Below are positions 45,701 to 58,076 of a stretch of 64,000 nt of DNA, piece by piece; positions within the stretch are counted from its first letter, which is position 1, and each line of letters starts with the position of its first letter. This stretch comes from Melastoma dodecandrum (taxonomy: Eukaryota > Streptophyta > Magnoliopsida > Myrtales > Melastomataceae): the NCBI GenBank assembly GCA_029817715.1, contig JARUPY010000539.1:8221501-8285500 (forward strand), in the 5' to 3' direction. Below the pieces are notes generated by a model. That model saw nothing but the letters and a program-made list of their open reading frames with translations, ran no database searches and was not told the DNA's origin. A program made the translations under genes and the position numbers.

Positions 45701-47930
45701 CTTCGGCGTGACGATCACATGAAAGGGAGTATTCGTTCTTTAATCAGTGCTTCCTTATTTACAGAAAAAAAAAACTAAGTTACATGAGCTCACTCAGTTT
45801 AGCCCTTGTCGCATGTTGACGAAGGCGTGGGTGGTAGGGTGGTAAAGTTTCGAGCCAAAGTCTTGAAACAATTTTGAGCCAAAGCTTCGAAATATCCTTC
45901 GTTGTCAACAAAACAATAGAACAACATGAGAGTATAGGAGCACCCTAAGCAGACAAGCAATATTGGGGCAAAACGCCAAGCAATCTTGGAGAAGTCTTCT
46001 TTTCCAAAACGACGATTTACATGAAAGGGTACGTGAGCATCCTAGGCAGACGACGAAGGTGAGGGTGGTAGGGTGGAAACGTTTCGAGCCAAAGTTTCGA
46101 AACAGCCTTCGTTGGTAAAACAATGATGACGACAACATGAGAACAATCCTATGACAAATCTCCGAGTGATCCTGAGGCAAATCCTCGACCGATCGTGGGG
46201 CAAATCTCCGAGTGATCATAGACATATCTCCGAGCGACTCTAGGGCATATCTCCAGGCAATCCTAGGACCAGACTGAGCAATCTTGGATAACTCTCAGTT
46301 GACAAAATGGCAAATAACATGAAAGGGAGTATATGTTCATTAACAAATGCTTTCTTTACAAAACAAGTTACACGAACTTACTTGTTTTGCCCTTCGGCTT
46401 GTCTCATAGGCACATAAACAACCTAGGCAGACGAGAAGATACAACAACATCCTATCATGCCAATCAAGACAACTTTCGAGTCAAAGCTTCGAAACAACAC
46501 TCATGATCAACAAGACAACAAGACAACAAATTACATGAAAATACATGAGCGTCTTAAGCAGACAACAAAGACAAATGCTGAAGTTTCAAACCAACGCTTC
46601 AGAACTATCTTCGTCAGCAAACTTTTTTATATCCCCAGGGAGTCGACTGGGGCAAAGAACATTGACGATAAACATGAAAAGGGAGTATCACACAATTATT
46701 ACTCTTCATCAAGCTAAATGAAATTACATGAACCGATTTCATTTACGTCTTTTGTCTCGTGAACAGATACATGAGCTCCTCACACGTATGGTGCAAAACT
46801 CCTATGACAAAGGCGAGGGTGGCAGGGTGGCAAAGCTTTAAGCCAAAGTCTTGTCGCAATTTCGTCAAATCCTTCGATTCCATCGGACGAAGACGCAATG
46901 ACGAAACCTTACAAAAGGGAAGTACCAAAATCCTACACTACTTCACCTTTCTTATAAATGAAATTACATGAACAAATTTCATTTCTACTCTAAAATAATC
47001 AAGTTGTACGAAGACACTTGTTTTCTTGTCATCTGTTTGATAGGTACATGAGAAACCTTATACAACGGATACAAAACCAGAGTAGCCACTTCGTCAAACC
47101 TTCGATTCCATCGGACGAAGACGCAATGACGAAACCTTACAAAAGGGAAGTACCAAAATCCTACACTACTTCACCTTTCTTATAAATGAAATTACATGAG
47201 AAAATTTCATTTCTACTCTAAAAGAATCAAGTTGTACGAAGACGCTTGTTTTCTTGTCATCTGTTTGATAGGTACATGAGAAACCTTATACAACGCATAC
47301 AAAACCAGAGTAGCCATTTCGTCAAACCTTCGGTTCCATCGGATGAAGATGCAATAACGAAACTATGTAAAAGGGAAGTACCAAAACTCTATTTCACTTT
47401 TCATATAAATGAAGTTACAAGAATTTTCTTATTTCTAGCCATCTGTTTGATAGGTACATGAGCATCCTTACACAACAGACATCAAGCCAAAGTTTTGTAG
47501 CAATTTCGTCGAACCTTCGATTCCATCGGACGAAGATGCCACGATGAAATCATACAAAAAGGGAAGTATCAAAACTCTACTTCACCTTTCATATAAATGA
47601 AGTTACACGAGCAAACTTCATTCTTACTCTAACAGAAACAAGTTACAAGAATTTCCTTGTTTCTAACCATTTGTTTGATAGGTACATGAGCATCCTTACA
47701 CAACAGACATCAAGTAAGAGTAATAATTTCGTCAAGCCTTCGATTCCATCGGACAAAGATGCAATGATGAAATCATACAAAAGGGAAGTATTAAAACTCC
47801 ACTTCACCTTTCATATAAATGAAGTTACATGAGCCAACTTCATTCTCACTTTAAAAGAAAACAAGTTACATGAGCTCACTTGTTGTCTGTCCTTTGCCTA
47901 ACATAGGTACATGAACATCCCATATTATGG
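45700..47930 (+). repeat. Array of about nine 180-230 bp units, each carrying stem-loops
   Basis: Units share ATGAAAGGGAGTA or AAAAGGGAAGTACCAAAA, CGATTCCATCGGACGAAGA, and TTTGATAGGTACATGAG (47042, 47271, 47453, 47682, with a variant at 47906). Most contain one or two foldbacks with loop ACATGAGC or ACACGAAC: 46360-46388, 46715-46745, 46956-46984, 47184-47212, 47596-47622, 47636-47662, 47818-47844, 47860-47884. Stem sequences differ between units but pairing is kept. No coding function is seen. Confidence 0.85.
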
Positions 47931-49666
47931 ACAAAGGCGCGGGCGGTTGGGTGGAAAATTTCGAACCAAAGCTTCGAGATTGCCTTTGTCGTTATCACGG
48001 ATAACAATACCAAAAGGGAGTATCATATACACTATTCTCTAACAAATTTTCTTATCATTCTCAAGCTGGAATCATACTTCCCGCTTTCCCAAGCAGGAAT
48101 TGGTTACACGAACACACCACACTCCCCAGCAGGAGAAGAATATCCGATCATATTCCTCCCCAATGGCAGTCGAGATGGACATTCCCATCTCCTTTCTCCA
48201 GCGGACACCTGACTTTAGTTCTCCAGCGAGAGTCGAGGCAACGGTGAGGGTGGCTAGGTGAATCCGTTTTCGAGCCTAAACTCGGGAAAGTTAATGGGGT
48301 GCAAAGGTATATGCGCCTTCCCCACGAAACTCGAACGCGCTCAAACTCCAAAGAGGTTTGTTTACCCAAAGGTATGCATTTCCTAAGCGTTTGCATGATC
48401 ATTCGCATCATCGAAATTTTCACAATAAGAAAATAATTCTGGGTGAGAATTGGAGAAGGCAAACACATTCCCCAAACACTTACCCAAAGAGAGATGAGCG
48501 CATCCCCCAAACACTTACCCAAAGAGAGATGGGCGTAAACACGAGGGAGTTCACATATACACAAGCGTATGGACGGATAAGGAACCCTTTGACGAAGGAT
48601 GCTCAGACTGGGATGAGATCGAGCATTTATTCTCTATCTTGAATACGGACATTGACCATTGCTAGCCCTTCCGAGCCAAAATCGAAGTTCCGGTACACAC
48701 TACTCCCACCAAGTCTAAGGATCGCCTCACATCGAGGTTAACGAAGATTCTGTGGTCAGAAACCGGAAGTAATGGACCATAGAGGCGGCACTTCCTCAAG
48801 GTTCAAGCGAAGAGGTATCATCAATAGACATAGCCTGTCAGTTGAGTTTGTTCCCAAAGACAGAATGTGTCCAACAACACCCAATGAGTCAAAAGGATGT
48901 CTCTAGTGAATAAACAAGAAAAGGAAAGTGGAGCAAATTCCCGCAAAATAGCAAAGAAAAGGCAAAATTAGCGCAAAGACCAAGTCTTCAAAAGCAAAGC
49001 GCACGATAAAATTCAAAAGAGCGAAATAAGGCACCGGGGCCGACATTGACGGTCGCAAGAGCAAAGGTGTCATTTTCTCAACAAAATAAGAGAAAATATC
49101 CCCAAAGTGGTTTATCAACAATTTATAGTGAGCCATTAGTTCACTTGCAATAAAGCTCTAACTGGCCTGCTATCTGAAGAATGGAGAATTAGCTTGAACG
49201 GTGAAACCTCTATGGTCTAATAGCTTCCGATGAGGTCCTTAGACTCGTCCTTTCAAACAACAAATTTAAAGCCTCAATCCGAAGGCCTTACGCCAAAGCC
49301 ACATTACAGCCAAGCCAAGACTCGTTCGACCAGTACTTGAGCATTCGAGTCAAAGGAATTCTGAAATCCGACCAAGATGGCTTTCAAAAACTAAAGTGAG
49401 CCGTGAGAGAAGTCGAAATTCCTTCTCTGATATCGCTCAGAAGCAATTTTAACATGTTTCTACGAAATAAAGCATGACATGCATTGAGTGTCATAATCAT
49501 ACATGTTTCATTATTTTCTTCGATCCCTCGTATTTCACGGGGTCTATTTGTTACTGGCATTTTCTTGATGAGATCCCAAAGTACAGATCTACCAAGAACA
49601 CCCAAGCTCACAATTTGGGGTATCTATGACGTCCTTGCGAGAAAATCTTCTCAGATTCTCTCACAA
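47931..49666 (+). other. LARD 3' internal region
   Basis: No recognisable gene. It contains a 35-bp tandem duplication (CCCAAACACTTACCCAAAGA at 48471 and 48506) and, near the end, AATTTGGGGTATCTA (49612-49626), which is the exact reverse complement of the LTR start at 49681-49695. Confidence 0.65.
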
Positions 49667-49667
49667 T

Positions 49668-49678
49668 GAGGGGCAAAC
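49668..49678 (+). promoter_or_regulatory. Polypurine tract of the LARD-like element
   Basis: GAGGGGCAAAC abuts the right LTR start TGTAGATACC, as in Ogre/Tat elements. It lies in the loop of the 15-bp inverted repeat 49612-49626/49681-49695. Confidence 0.8.
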
Positions 49679-52600
49679 TGTAGATACCCCAAATTCTCCA
49701 ACATTCCAGTTGAGATAAATCGAAATGAGTGACTGGGAGTACCGCTGTTTGAGTTGCTTCACGGGTAGAGGATGGTGCAACAACGTCACTACTTGTCTCG
49801 CACAAGGGGACACCCGATTAGACTCTTCAAAGCATAGGGCAATGGAGCTCGTCTTTTCGAGGATACTGCGCAACATACAAAGTTTCAACCCGTATTTTTT
49901 GTGACTGGAACATAATCAAAGTTAGATATTGTGATGAGTCTTCATTCACCGGAGGTGCGAAAACTGTCAATCCAGCAACGAAACTTCATTTCCGAAGAGG
50001 ACGGATTTTCATCTCCATCGTTGAGGACCTACTTACAAAAGGAATGGAGCACGCTCGAAACGCAATTCTTTCTGTTTGTTCGGCTAGTGGACTGACGGCC
50101 GGCCATCGTGAACTGTGATAAATTCCATAGTCTCTGGCCACACAACACTAAAGTTAAACATTTGGGGGATGCCGGATTCTTCATCAAAACCAACGACGTC
50201 CCTGGGAACCAACACACTGAGGCGTTCCACGCAGAAGTCGTCGCAACTCATGGATCAGCCAAGAATCTACCAGCATCTTGCACCTCCGGAATGAAACCGG
50301 ATCTGGTTTCCAAAACATCCCATACTCTAAATTCACTAGTACGACAAACCCCTCAATCAAGTGGAGTGCACTTGACAGCGGTCTGCCAAAATTTCTTAAT
50401 AGGTGTGCCACTCCCCAAATGCACAGCAAAAAGAAGAAGGATCATCATCCAAGACATACCTCAACGCAAGAGCTACTCCTAGGATCATCATCACCTTTGA
50501 AGAGGCCCTTTCACAGCTAGTGGGCAACTTGCGGGAGAAACTACATGGATAGGGGATCGCTTCCTGCATCTCACAGCTTTCAAAATGATAATGGGGAATC
50601 ACTCGGCCCAAGGCGCCATCACTTCACCGCGGGAAGATAAGAGAGGGAAATTCCCTCGTTGAGTGGGAGACAGGGAGGATCTCCTCCTCCTTCAATTTTT
50701 TTCCGATCAACAACCTGAGGCCGGAATCCAACTTCGCCAGCCTCCTTCGCCCATTGTCTCGGAGCCGCCATTAAGCAAGGTTGAACGGAAAAGCTCCTGC
50801 ACAATCGGCAGCATCGATAATGACGACGCCACCCCTTTCTTCGGCAGCTGTACAACCCAAGACCAGGGAGGCGCCCCTTCGTTACTCAGCCCCGATTCGG
50901 TGATGGGAACCCCATTCCCTCCTCTCCTCCTTCACCCGCCATAGTCTGCCCACCTCGCTCCAAGGCGTACCTGCGGACGCCGGCGCCAGATCCGACCGTC
51001 AAGATCCAGCGTCGACACCTTCGATTCCCGACTCCCGGTGAGCTTCAGCTGCATTCTCCCACCACCTCCTCTCGGCGTCCCCAAGGCGGACGTTCTCTTA
51101 GGCTCCTAAAACCACCACGCCCCTAGTCTCCTCAAACTTAACCCGCACCCGGCAGCCACTATCGACTCAGCCCCCACCTGGCTCCTCGACGCCCTCGCCC
51201 CTGGGACAGAAGGTAAGTCTTCTTTTCCATTTAATTGTTTTGGAGTTAATCTCCACGTTTCGTACTTGTTTCATATAATTATTATTATGATCTTTCTTAT
51301 TGTTAGCGGTGATTGTCTATTCTCTGTCATTGTGCGTTCACTTGCATTTTTTTTTTCTTTTTTACAATGACATTGTTCAAAGCTGCTTGCAAAATGTTAT
51401 CTTGGATGGATTAAATTGAATGTCGTTTTTCTATTTCTAATTCACATAGTCAGACTTATCCGTAACCATTTAATTAAAATTCTAATTTTAACTTAAATAA
51501 TTATCATTTCTAATCTCTAGTAAAAATGTTGAATTTTAATTAGTACCATTGGTTGCACGTAACGCGATCTTCATTGTCCATGTGATTTGCGTAGTTTCAA
51601 ATACATTGATGGTTTGCGTAATTTCGATTTCACTGAGCATTTTACCATTACTTTGACTTCAGTCTCGGTGCGTGTTCCCTAATCATGTCTTTTGTCTATT
51701 TTCTACTTTGTTTCGCATTGAAACGCAACGAGATACGACGAATAGCTGCAGAACATGTTCAACGGACAGACATTTAATCGGGCAACTCCCGATGGATCGT
51801 ACTTCCATATCCTCTTCCACGAGGAATACAATCGAATTACACGTGGACGGATTAAAGAACATCAAGGTTCGACTTGATCATCTCAAAAGGTAAGTCATGC
51901 CTTACTATGTCAGTTTGGTTAAATTTACATCAATTTAATCGTTACTCATGGACGTATATTATTATCCCATCATCTTCTCTGTTTTGCATGTAAAAACAAC
52001 GAGAATTGACTACAAAGGAATATTACCTCCCAACATCAACAGGATACAAAATGCCCCATTTAACTCAACCATTTCAAACGGTAAGTCATGTCTTACTTTT
52101 TCGGTTCGGTTAAATTTACGTCAATTTAACCGTCAAACAAGGCTTTGCACATCTCTTCTCCTTTGTTTTGCATGTTAAAACAAACGAGAGAATACCATCT
52201 TTCAACATCATGAAGGATCAACATCAACGGGCCACACAACGCCCGGTGAGTAAACATTCTTACTCACCAGTTAATTCAAAAATTATCCCATGTATTTTGG
52301 AATTTTCTGAATCTCGTCTTCTCTGTCGTGTTTTGACTTGATTTTGCATAAAAAATCAACCGAGCTTTATGGGATCCCGACAAAGCGATATCTCGAAGAC
52401 AAAAAGCTCGAAGGCGCTAGCTTCGAAGTAAAGCGGCATCAACCATCATCTCAGGTACATGAGGGAAGTACGGGCTATTCGTCTTTTCTTTATTTCCATA
52501 TGTAACGGGTCGTGAGCCCAAGTGCATAGGCTCACGATCATCGCCCTTCCCCGCTCCCTTTGATCTAAATAATTGTTTGTGATTGTTCGTATGCTTTAGG

Positions 52601-53207
52601 CCCATAGGTATATCGTCGCATGTTGTTTGCCAAATATACATGAGTTCGAGCTCAAAAGGCTCGAATCGGGTCCAACGCCCGTAAAACACTGACATCAGTC
52701 CGGAGGCATGCCTGGATCGGGCCCAACGCCCGTTAATCAAAAGCCAAACTCTTTTGGAACAAACGCCACCTCTTCGCATGCTTAGAGTGTAAGGATTAGT
52801 AAGTAGAAATCCCCGAACCAGCTGTTTTTCCGACTTAACGATTTTAAAATAACAAAAAGTCGGTGGCGACTCCGTAATAGCTTACCTAGGTTAAGCAACA
52901 ACAAGTTTTACAAACGGAGCTATTTTGGATGGGTAACGGCGACAAGAGCCACTTCCTGGATCCTCCCCGAATTTCCCAAGCGAGGTCTCACGCAGCCTTT
53001 CGCCCGTCGTCTTCAAGGACTGGAGACGGTCGGCGAAACGCCCCGCAGATCCGTTCGGGAACCAAGGGAGGATTCAACCCGGTGCCCTTCCGCAGCGTCC
53101 GACGCTTGAGTCGCGACGCCGACCGGATTGGGCCTTGGGAGAGCGGGCCCGGATCCTCGTGTCGCCGAAGCCGCAGCGCGCGTGCTAGGCCGGAGGGCGC
53201 GCGTACA
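49679..53207 (+). repeat. Right LTR of the LARD-like element
   Basis: Pairs with 40199-43722. Ends GCGCGTACA, followed by the target duplication GCAGG. Confidence 0.95.
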
Positions 53208-53290
53208 GCAGGCTTCTCCGAAGAAGAAGGACGCGCCCTTCTGTTTGCGGCCTTAGCCTTTTCCCTGAGCGATTTTGCCTTGGGTGCCAT
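53208..53290 (-). pseudogene. Extra ORF of the Sirevirus-like element, first codons
   Basis: Minus strand MAPKAKSLREKAKAANRRAR followed by PSSSEKPA from 53290 to 53208. The reading is cut by the LARD insertion at GCAGG and continues at 40198, where the frame that follows directly is out of phase with the long ORF. At least one further indel is therefore present near the junction. The basic start suggests nuclear or nucleic-acid contact. Confidence 0.75.
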
Positions 53291-54005
53291 GGATGGTGAA
53301 GGACGAAGGTCTAGAGGTTTTAGGGCAAAACGAGAGAGAGAAAGGGGATGCGATGATCTGAGGATGGTGTAAAGAAGAAAGGGTGACGGTTATGGGTTTT
53401 AAAATTGGCTCACAAAGGCGGTTTATGGGAATAAAATATTTTTCCCGCTCAAGTGATCTTTAGAGATGTCATATCAAACTGACATGCATCAGAGACAAGG
53501 GGAAAAGAAAATTTCATTCCCTTGATTCGATCGTGTGAGGCGGTTGGCTATTTCAAGGCAAGTAAATCCTTCGTCACTTTCTATTGAAGCTTCTTCTACA
53601 CCGAAGACCTAATATAATGGATAATTATATCCAAATATAATTTATTAGGATTTTAATATTCCTAATAAGGTTGATTTCAAGCAGAAAATTTTATTCTCTT
53701 CTTAATATCATCAAAATCTTTTATTGGATGATATATCATATCTCCAGTTTTAGTTTGAAAGTTACCTAATTTAGAGTTTAGGTAGGCATTTCGTAATACC
53801 TTCTATAAGGTAGAGAGTTTAATTCAACTCTCTGTAATGAAGTGTACAGGCGATTGTACCTTTTGTTTAATAGAGGATGAAATTCAACCTTCTATTATAT
53901 AGAAAGTTTAATATCCTTCCTTCTATTGTGAAGTGTACGAACATGTACCTTCTTTAGTAGGTTTTTAGGATTCCTACTTAACTTCTCTTTGTCTTATGAA
54001 AGATA
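53291..54005 (-). other. Spacer between pol and extra ORF in the Sirevirus-like element
   Basis: No coding sequence. AT-rich, with several ACCTTCTAT/ATAGAAGG words (53795-53960) like those in the LTRs. It could hold an internal promoter or splice acceptor for the extra ORF, but I see no decisive signal. Confidence 0.6.
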
Positions 54006-55573
54006 TCATAGGGGATGGCAGATTCCTAATTCACTTCTGAAAAAGAAAAATTTTCCTTTATCCAGAGGCTTAGTGAAGATATCCGCCAATTGGTGTTCAG
54101 TGTTAATGTGTTCCACAGTAACAGAACCTTGTTGTACATTATCTCTCAGAAAGTGATGTCTGAGTTCGATATGCTTCGATCGGGAGTGATATACTGGATT
54201 CTTAGCTAGGCTAATAGCACTAGTATTATCACATTTGATCGGTATTTTTGTAAATGAGTGACCGTAGTCCTCAAGTTGTTGTTTCATCCACAGGAGTTGC
54301 GCACAACAGCTTGCAGCTGCTATGTACTCAGCTTCTGCAGTGGAGAGGGCAACAGAAGTCTGCTTCTTGGAAAACCATGAAATCAACATGTTTCCCATGA
54401 GCTGACAAGTACCACTTGTACTTTTTCTGTCTACCTTACTTCCTGCGAGGTCTGCATCAGAATATCCATTCAGATCAAAGTTTGATTTCTTTGAATACCA
54501 GATGCCAAGGTTTACAGAGCCCTGTAGATATCTAAAGATCCTCTTGACCGCAGTCATGTGAGATTCTTTAGGTGCTGATTGAAATCTAGCACAGACGCAC
54601 ACACTAAATAGTATGTCTGGTCTAGAAGCTGTAAGGTACAGAAGGGAGCCTATCATGCTTCTGTAGAGCTTACTATCCACTTCTTTACTTTTTTCGTCTT
54701 TGCCCAATTGAGTGTTTGTACCCATTGGTGTAGACAAAGGTTTCGTGCCTTCTAGGCCGAATTTCTTCAGAAGCTGCTTAGTGTACTGTTCTTGGTGAAA
54801 AATGTACTTTCTGCAATTTGTTGAATTTGTAAACCAAGGAAGAATGTGAGTTCTCCCATCATGCTTATCTCAAACTCACTTGTCATGAGTTTGGAGAATT
54901 CATCACAGAGTGTTTCATCAGTTGATCCAAAGATAATGTCATCGACAAAAATCTGGACAACAATGACATGATTGCTTCTGTGTTTGAGAAAGAGAGTGGT
55001 ATCAACTCTTCCTCTATTGTAGCCCTTTTCGACAAGGAATGAGCTAAGTTTCTCATACCATGCTTTAGGAGCCTGTTTAAGACCGTATTGAGCTTTGGAA
55101 AGTTTATAGACGTAGTTTCTGTGTTGCAGATCCTCGAAACTAGGAGGTTGACTTACGTAGACCTCTTCTTTGATTTCTCCATTGAGGAATGCACTTTTTA
55201 CGTCCATTTGATACAACTTAAAGTTGTTAAAGCAAGCATAGGCTAATAACATTCGCATTGCCTCGAGACGAGCTACATGAGCAAATGTCTCATCAAAGTC
55301 AATACCCTCTTGTTGAGAATACCCTTTTGCAACGAGTCGAGCCTTATTCCTCACAATAATGCCGGACTCATTTAGTTTGTTCATGAAAATCCATTTAGTT
55401 CCAATGATGGAACGGTTGTCAGGTTTAGGAACAAGTGTCCACACTTTGCTTCTTTCAAATTGATTAAGCTCCTCTTGCATAGCAAGTATCCAATCTGGAT
55501 CATTGAGAGCTTCATCGATATTCTCTGGCTCTTTCTGTGATAGAAAAGTCGAGTGTTCATAGAAAGCATTCAC
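54006..55573 (-). pseudogene. copia reverse transcriptase and RNase H
   Basis: 55573-54767 encodes the [41 protein letters not shown], catalytic FVDDIIFGS and [15 protein letters not shown] stop or shift at about 54760 separates 54737-54006, the RNase H: YLTASRPDILFSV, SVALSTAEAEYIAAA, HIELRHHFLRD and HQLADIFTKPL, ending SELGICHPL. The catalytic residues of both enzymes look intact, so one small lesion near 54760 is the main damage here. The text resembles SIRE-type elements. Confidence 0.92.
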
Positions 55574-55729
55574 GGAACGTCTTGTCTGTATGCCTCTGTT
55601 AAGATCTCATATGACTTGGTCTATAGGATGTCGTCTTTGATAAAGAGTAGGTGCTCTAATATCAGTTTGTTGATTATTCTGAGAATGTTCTTCTGAATTG
55701 TCATTTGTTTGTTGAAGATCATTTTTAGA

Positions 55730-56559
55730 TTAATGAACAGAGGGTTCACCTTTCTCTTTCGTAGAGGGTGGAGGTTGTACAGCATCTTCTATAGGTTCTT
55801 GAGATATAACATCTCTTGTAATGATAGTAGGAAGGTCATTAATTTTTACATTAATAGACTCCTTTATGGTAGAAGTTCTTTTGTTTAGAACTCTGTAAGC
55901 TTTGCTAGACAAAGAGTATCCAAGAAAGATGCCCTCATCTGTCTTAGCTTCGAACTTTCCTAAATTGTCCTTAGAAGGTCTCAAGATAAAACATGGACTT
56001 CCAAAGGAGTGGAAATAGGTGATGTTCGGTTTTCTCCCCCTGTATAGTTGATAGGGAGTTTTCTCAAGTATGGGTCTGAGTAGAAACCTATTTGATATGT
56101 AGCAGGCTGTATTAACAGCTTCTGCCCATAGGTTTTGTAGAGCAGAGCTCTCACACATCATGGTTCTAGCCATGTCTATTAGAGTTCTAATTTTCCGTTC
56201 TGCTACTCCATTCTGTTGAGGAGTATAGGGAGCAGGAAAATTGTGATCGATACCATGTTCGTCACAGAAAGTAGCGAAGTCATGGTTTTCAAACTCAGTA
56301 CCATGATCCGTTCTCATAGCTTTTACAGAATTTCATTATGTAATTTCTTAGCTAGCTTAATGAAAGTTTCAAAAGCATCACTTTCGTGAGTTAGAAATTT
56401 AACCCACGTGTATCTAGAGTAGTCATCAACTACAACTAGACAGTACCTTCTACCGCCGACACTCTGAACTCTAGTAGGTTCGAATAGATCCATATGTAGA
56501 AGTTCAAGAGGTTGAGAAGTAGTTCTTGGCTTTGAATGAAGATTTAGTTTGTTTTCCAA
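55730..56559 (-). pseudogene. copia integrase core
   Basis: 56559-56323 holds HMDLFEPTRV with the first Asp and VVVDDYSRYTWVKFL. 56317-55730 holds RTDHGTEFENHDF with the second Asp and PQQNGVAERKIRTL with the Glu, so DDE is complete, followed by the GRKPNITYFHSFG and KTDEGIFLGYS motifs of copia integrase. Compared with the older copy (5570-5590), about 7 bp are missing at 56330, shifting the frame between the two catalytic Asp residues. Confidence 0.9.
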
Positions 56560-57709
56560 GTGAACATGCTACACAGAAGATGTCATGCTCAAAACGGATA
56601 TTGGGTAATCCCTTAACCAAATCCTTTTTCACAAGCTTGGATAACAATTTGAAGTTGGAGTGTCCCAACCTTCTATGCCATAGTAGGCTTTCATCTTTGA
56701 CTGTCAGAAGGCAGTTTTTTGTAGTACAGAAACTATTCTGAGTAAAGGTATAGATGTTCCTCTTACGAGTCCCAATGAAGCGAACTTCATTGTTTAGGAT
56801 TCCGGAACACTTGTCTTGATAAAAAATTATTTTATAACCTTTGTCACAAAGCTGGCTAATGCTCAGCAAATTATGTTTGAGTTCTGTAACCAACAGAACC
56901 TCATCGATAACCATGGAGTCAGAACTTCCAATGGTACCTTTGCCGATGACACAGCCTTTGCTATTGTCACCGAATTTGACCGACCCTCCACATTGTAGAG
57001 TTAGTTGAGAAAATTTGGATGGATCTCCGGTCATGTGTCGGGAGCATCTACTATCCAGATACCATTCACTTTCAACAGTTTCTGTTTGAAAGCAGGTATT
57101 AAGTTCATTTTGAGCTTCTGTGTGAGCTGTGAGGCACATGAGTGCTTCCTCATCATCAGAATCATCAAGTTCTGCCCAAGTAGCTATTGCTTTCTTGAAC
57201 TTGTGTTTAGGAGAAGGTTTCTCCTTTTCTTTAAGTAAAGGAAATTCTATACTGTAATGCCCTTTCTTTTTGCATTTATAACATGTGACCGATTTTGGGT
57301 CCATGTGATTTTGGCTTTTCTTATTAAAGCGCTTTTTGGAGGCGAACCGCAAAAGGCGTTTAGCTATCACTGCGAGTTCATCATCCGAATCAGCTTCTGC
57401 TTCATCATCCGAACCTTCTATAGGTTCTTCTGATGCTCTGAAAGCAATGGGTGCTCTCTTTATATCTGGTTGAGAGGATCTTTTCATCTCATACAAGATT
57501 AAGGAGCTCATCAACTGATCTAGTCGAAGAGTAGAGAGGTCTTTAGCTTCCTCTATAGCCGTTTTCTTGGCTTCCCATGATTTGGGTAGAGTGCGCAGAA
57601 CCTTTCGAACTAGTTCAGAGTTTTGATAGGTTTTGCCCAAATGCGTTAGGGCATCAACAAGAAGATTGAGTCTCTCGAACATCTGTTCTATAGATTCATC
57701 AGCCTTCAT
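56504..57709 (-). pseudogene. copia gag C-terminus, zinc knuckle, protease, GAG-pre-integrase
   Basis: A 401-codon open frame. It contains the UBN2-type gag end (LRTLPKSWEAKKTAIEEA), then a zinc knuckle CYKCKKKGHYSIEF whose fourth ligand is Phe instead of Cys. The protease box WYLDSRCSRHMTG has Arg for the Gly of DSG. A well-kept GAG-pre-integrase follows with the HHCC zinc site (WHRRLGHSNFKLL..CVACSLGKQT). Both the knuckle and protease changes should impair the products. Confidence 0.9.
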
Positions 57710-57746
57710 AGTAAAATTTTCATATTGGTGAATTAAGAAATTTACC

Positions 57747-58076
57747 TTAGTTTCTCTTATCTAGTCTGTCCCAATGTACATGGTGACAAGTTGAAACTTT
57801 GACGAATTCACCTTCTGACATAGCATTGAACATCAAATACTTTGCCGTTTTAGTGAGTCGTCTGATCTTAAGGTATTCCCGTGTAGGATGACCTTCTCGA
57901 TCAAATCGTTGGTTCTCTGGTATAGAAGGTGGACCATCTTCTATATAAGACCATAAGTCTTCGTCAATAGCATCAACGAATGCGCTCATTCGAATTTTCC
58001 AATGGGAAAAATTCTTACCATCGAAAATGGGAGGATTCCCAACATGTGGTTTAGGCACATTATAGTTTTCAGCCAT
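57747..58076 (-). pseudogene. copia gag N-terminus
   Basis: Starts MAENYNVPKPHVGNPPIFDG and continues KNFSHWKIRMSAFVDAIDED, LTKTAKYLMFNAMSEGEF, ending early at about 57747. A shift separates it from the rest of gag at 57709. The start codon choice fits the SIRE-type gag. Confidence 0.88.

Larger units (their letters stand above)
40199..53207 (+). mobile_element. LARD-like non-autonomous LTR element, Ogre/Tat-type signals
   Basis: LTRs 40199-43722 (3524 bp) and 49679-53207 (3529 bp), TGTAGATACCCC at the start and GCGCGTACA at the end, with target duplication GCAGG on both sides (40194-40198, 53208-53212). PBS TGGCGACTCCGCTGGGGA (43730-43747) and PPT GAGGGGCAAAC before the right LTR set the plus orientation and match the style of Ogre-like elements. 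The 5.96-kb internal region has no gag, protease, RT, RNase H or integrase that I can find, so it must rely on another element's proteins. By-eye LTR divergence is about 1.4% (45-55 differences), which makes it the youngest large insertion here. Confidence 0.93.

Noticed and set aside
45905..46225. Minus-strand 106-codon ORF in the LARD internal region
   Set aside because: It reads the complement of the hairpin-repeat units, has no domain, and its frame is not kept between units.
40199..53207. The pair of 3.5-kb repeats as a segmental duplication of a host gene
   Set aside because: TG..CA ends, 5-bp target duplications, PBS and PPT show that they are LTRs of one element.
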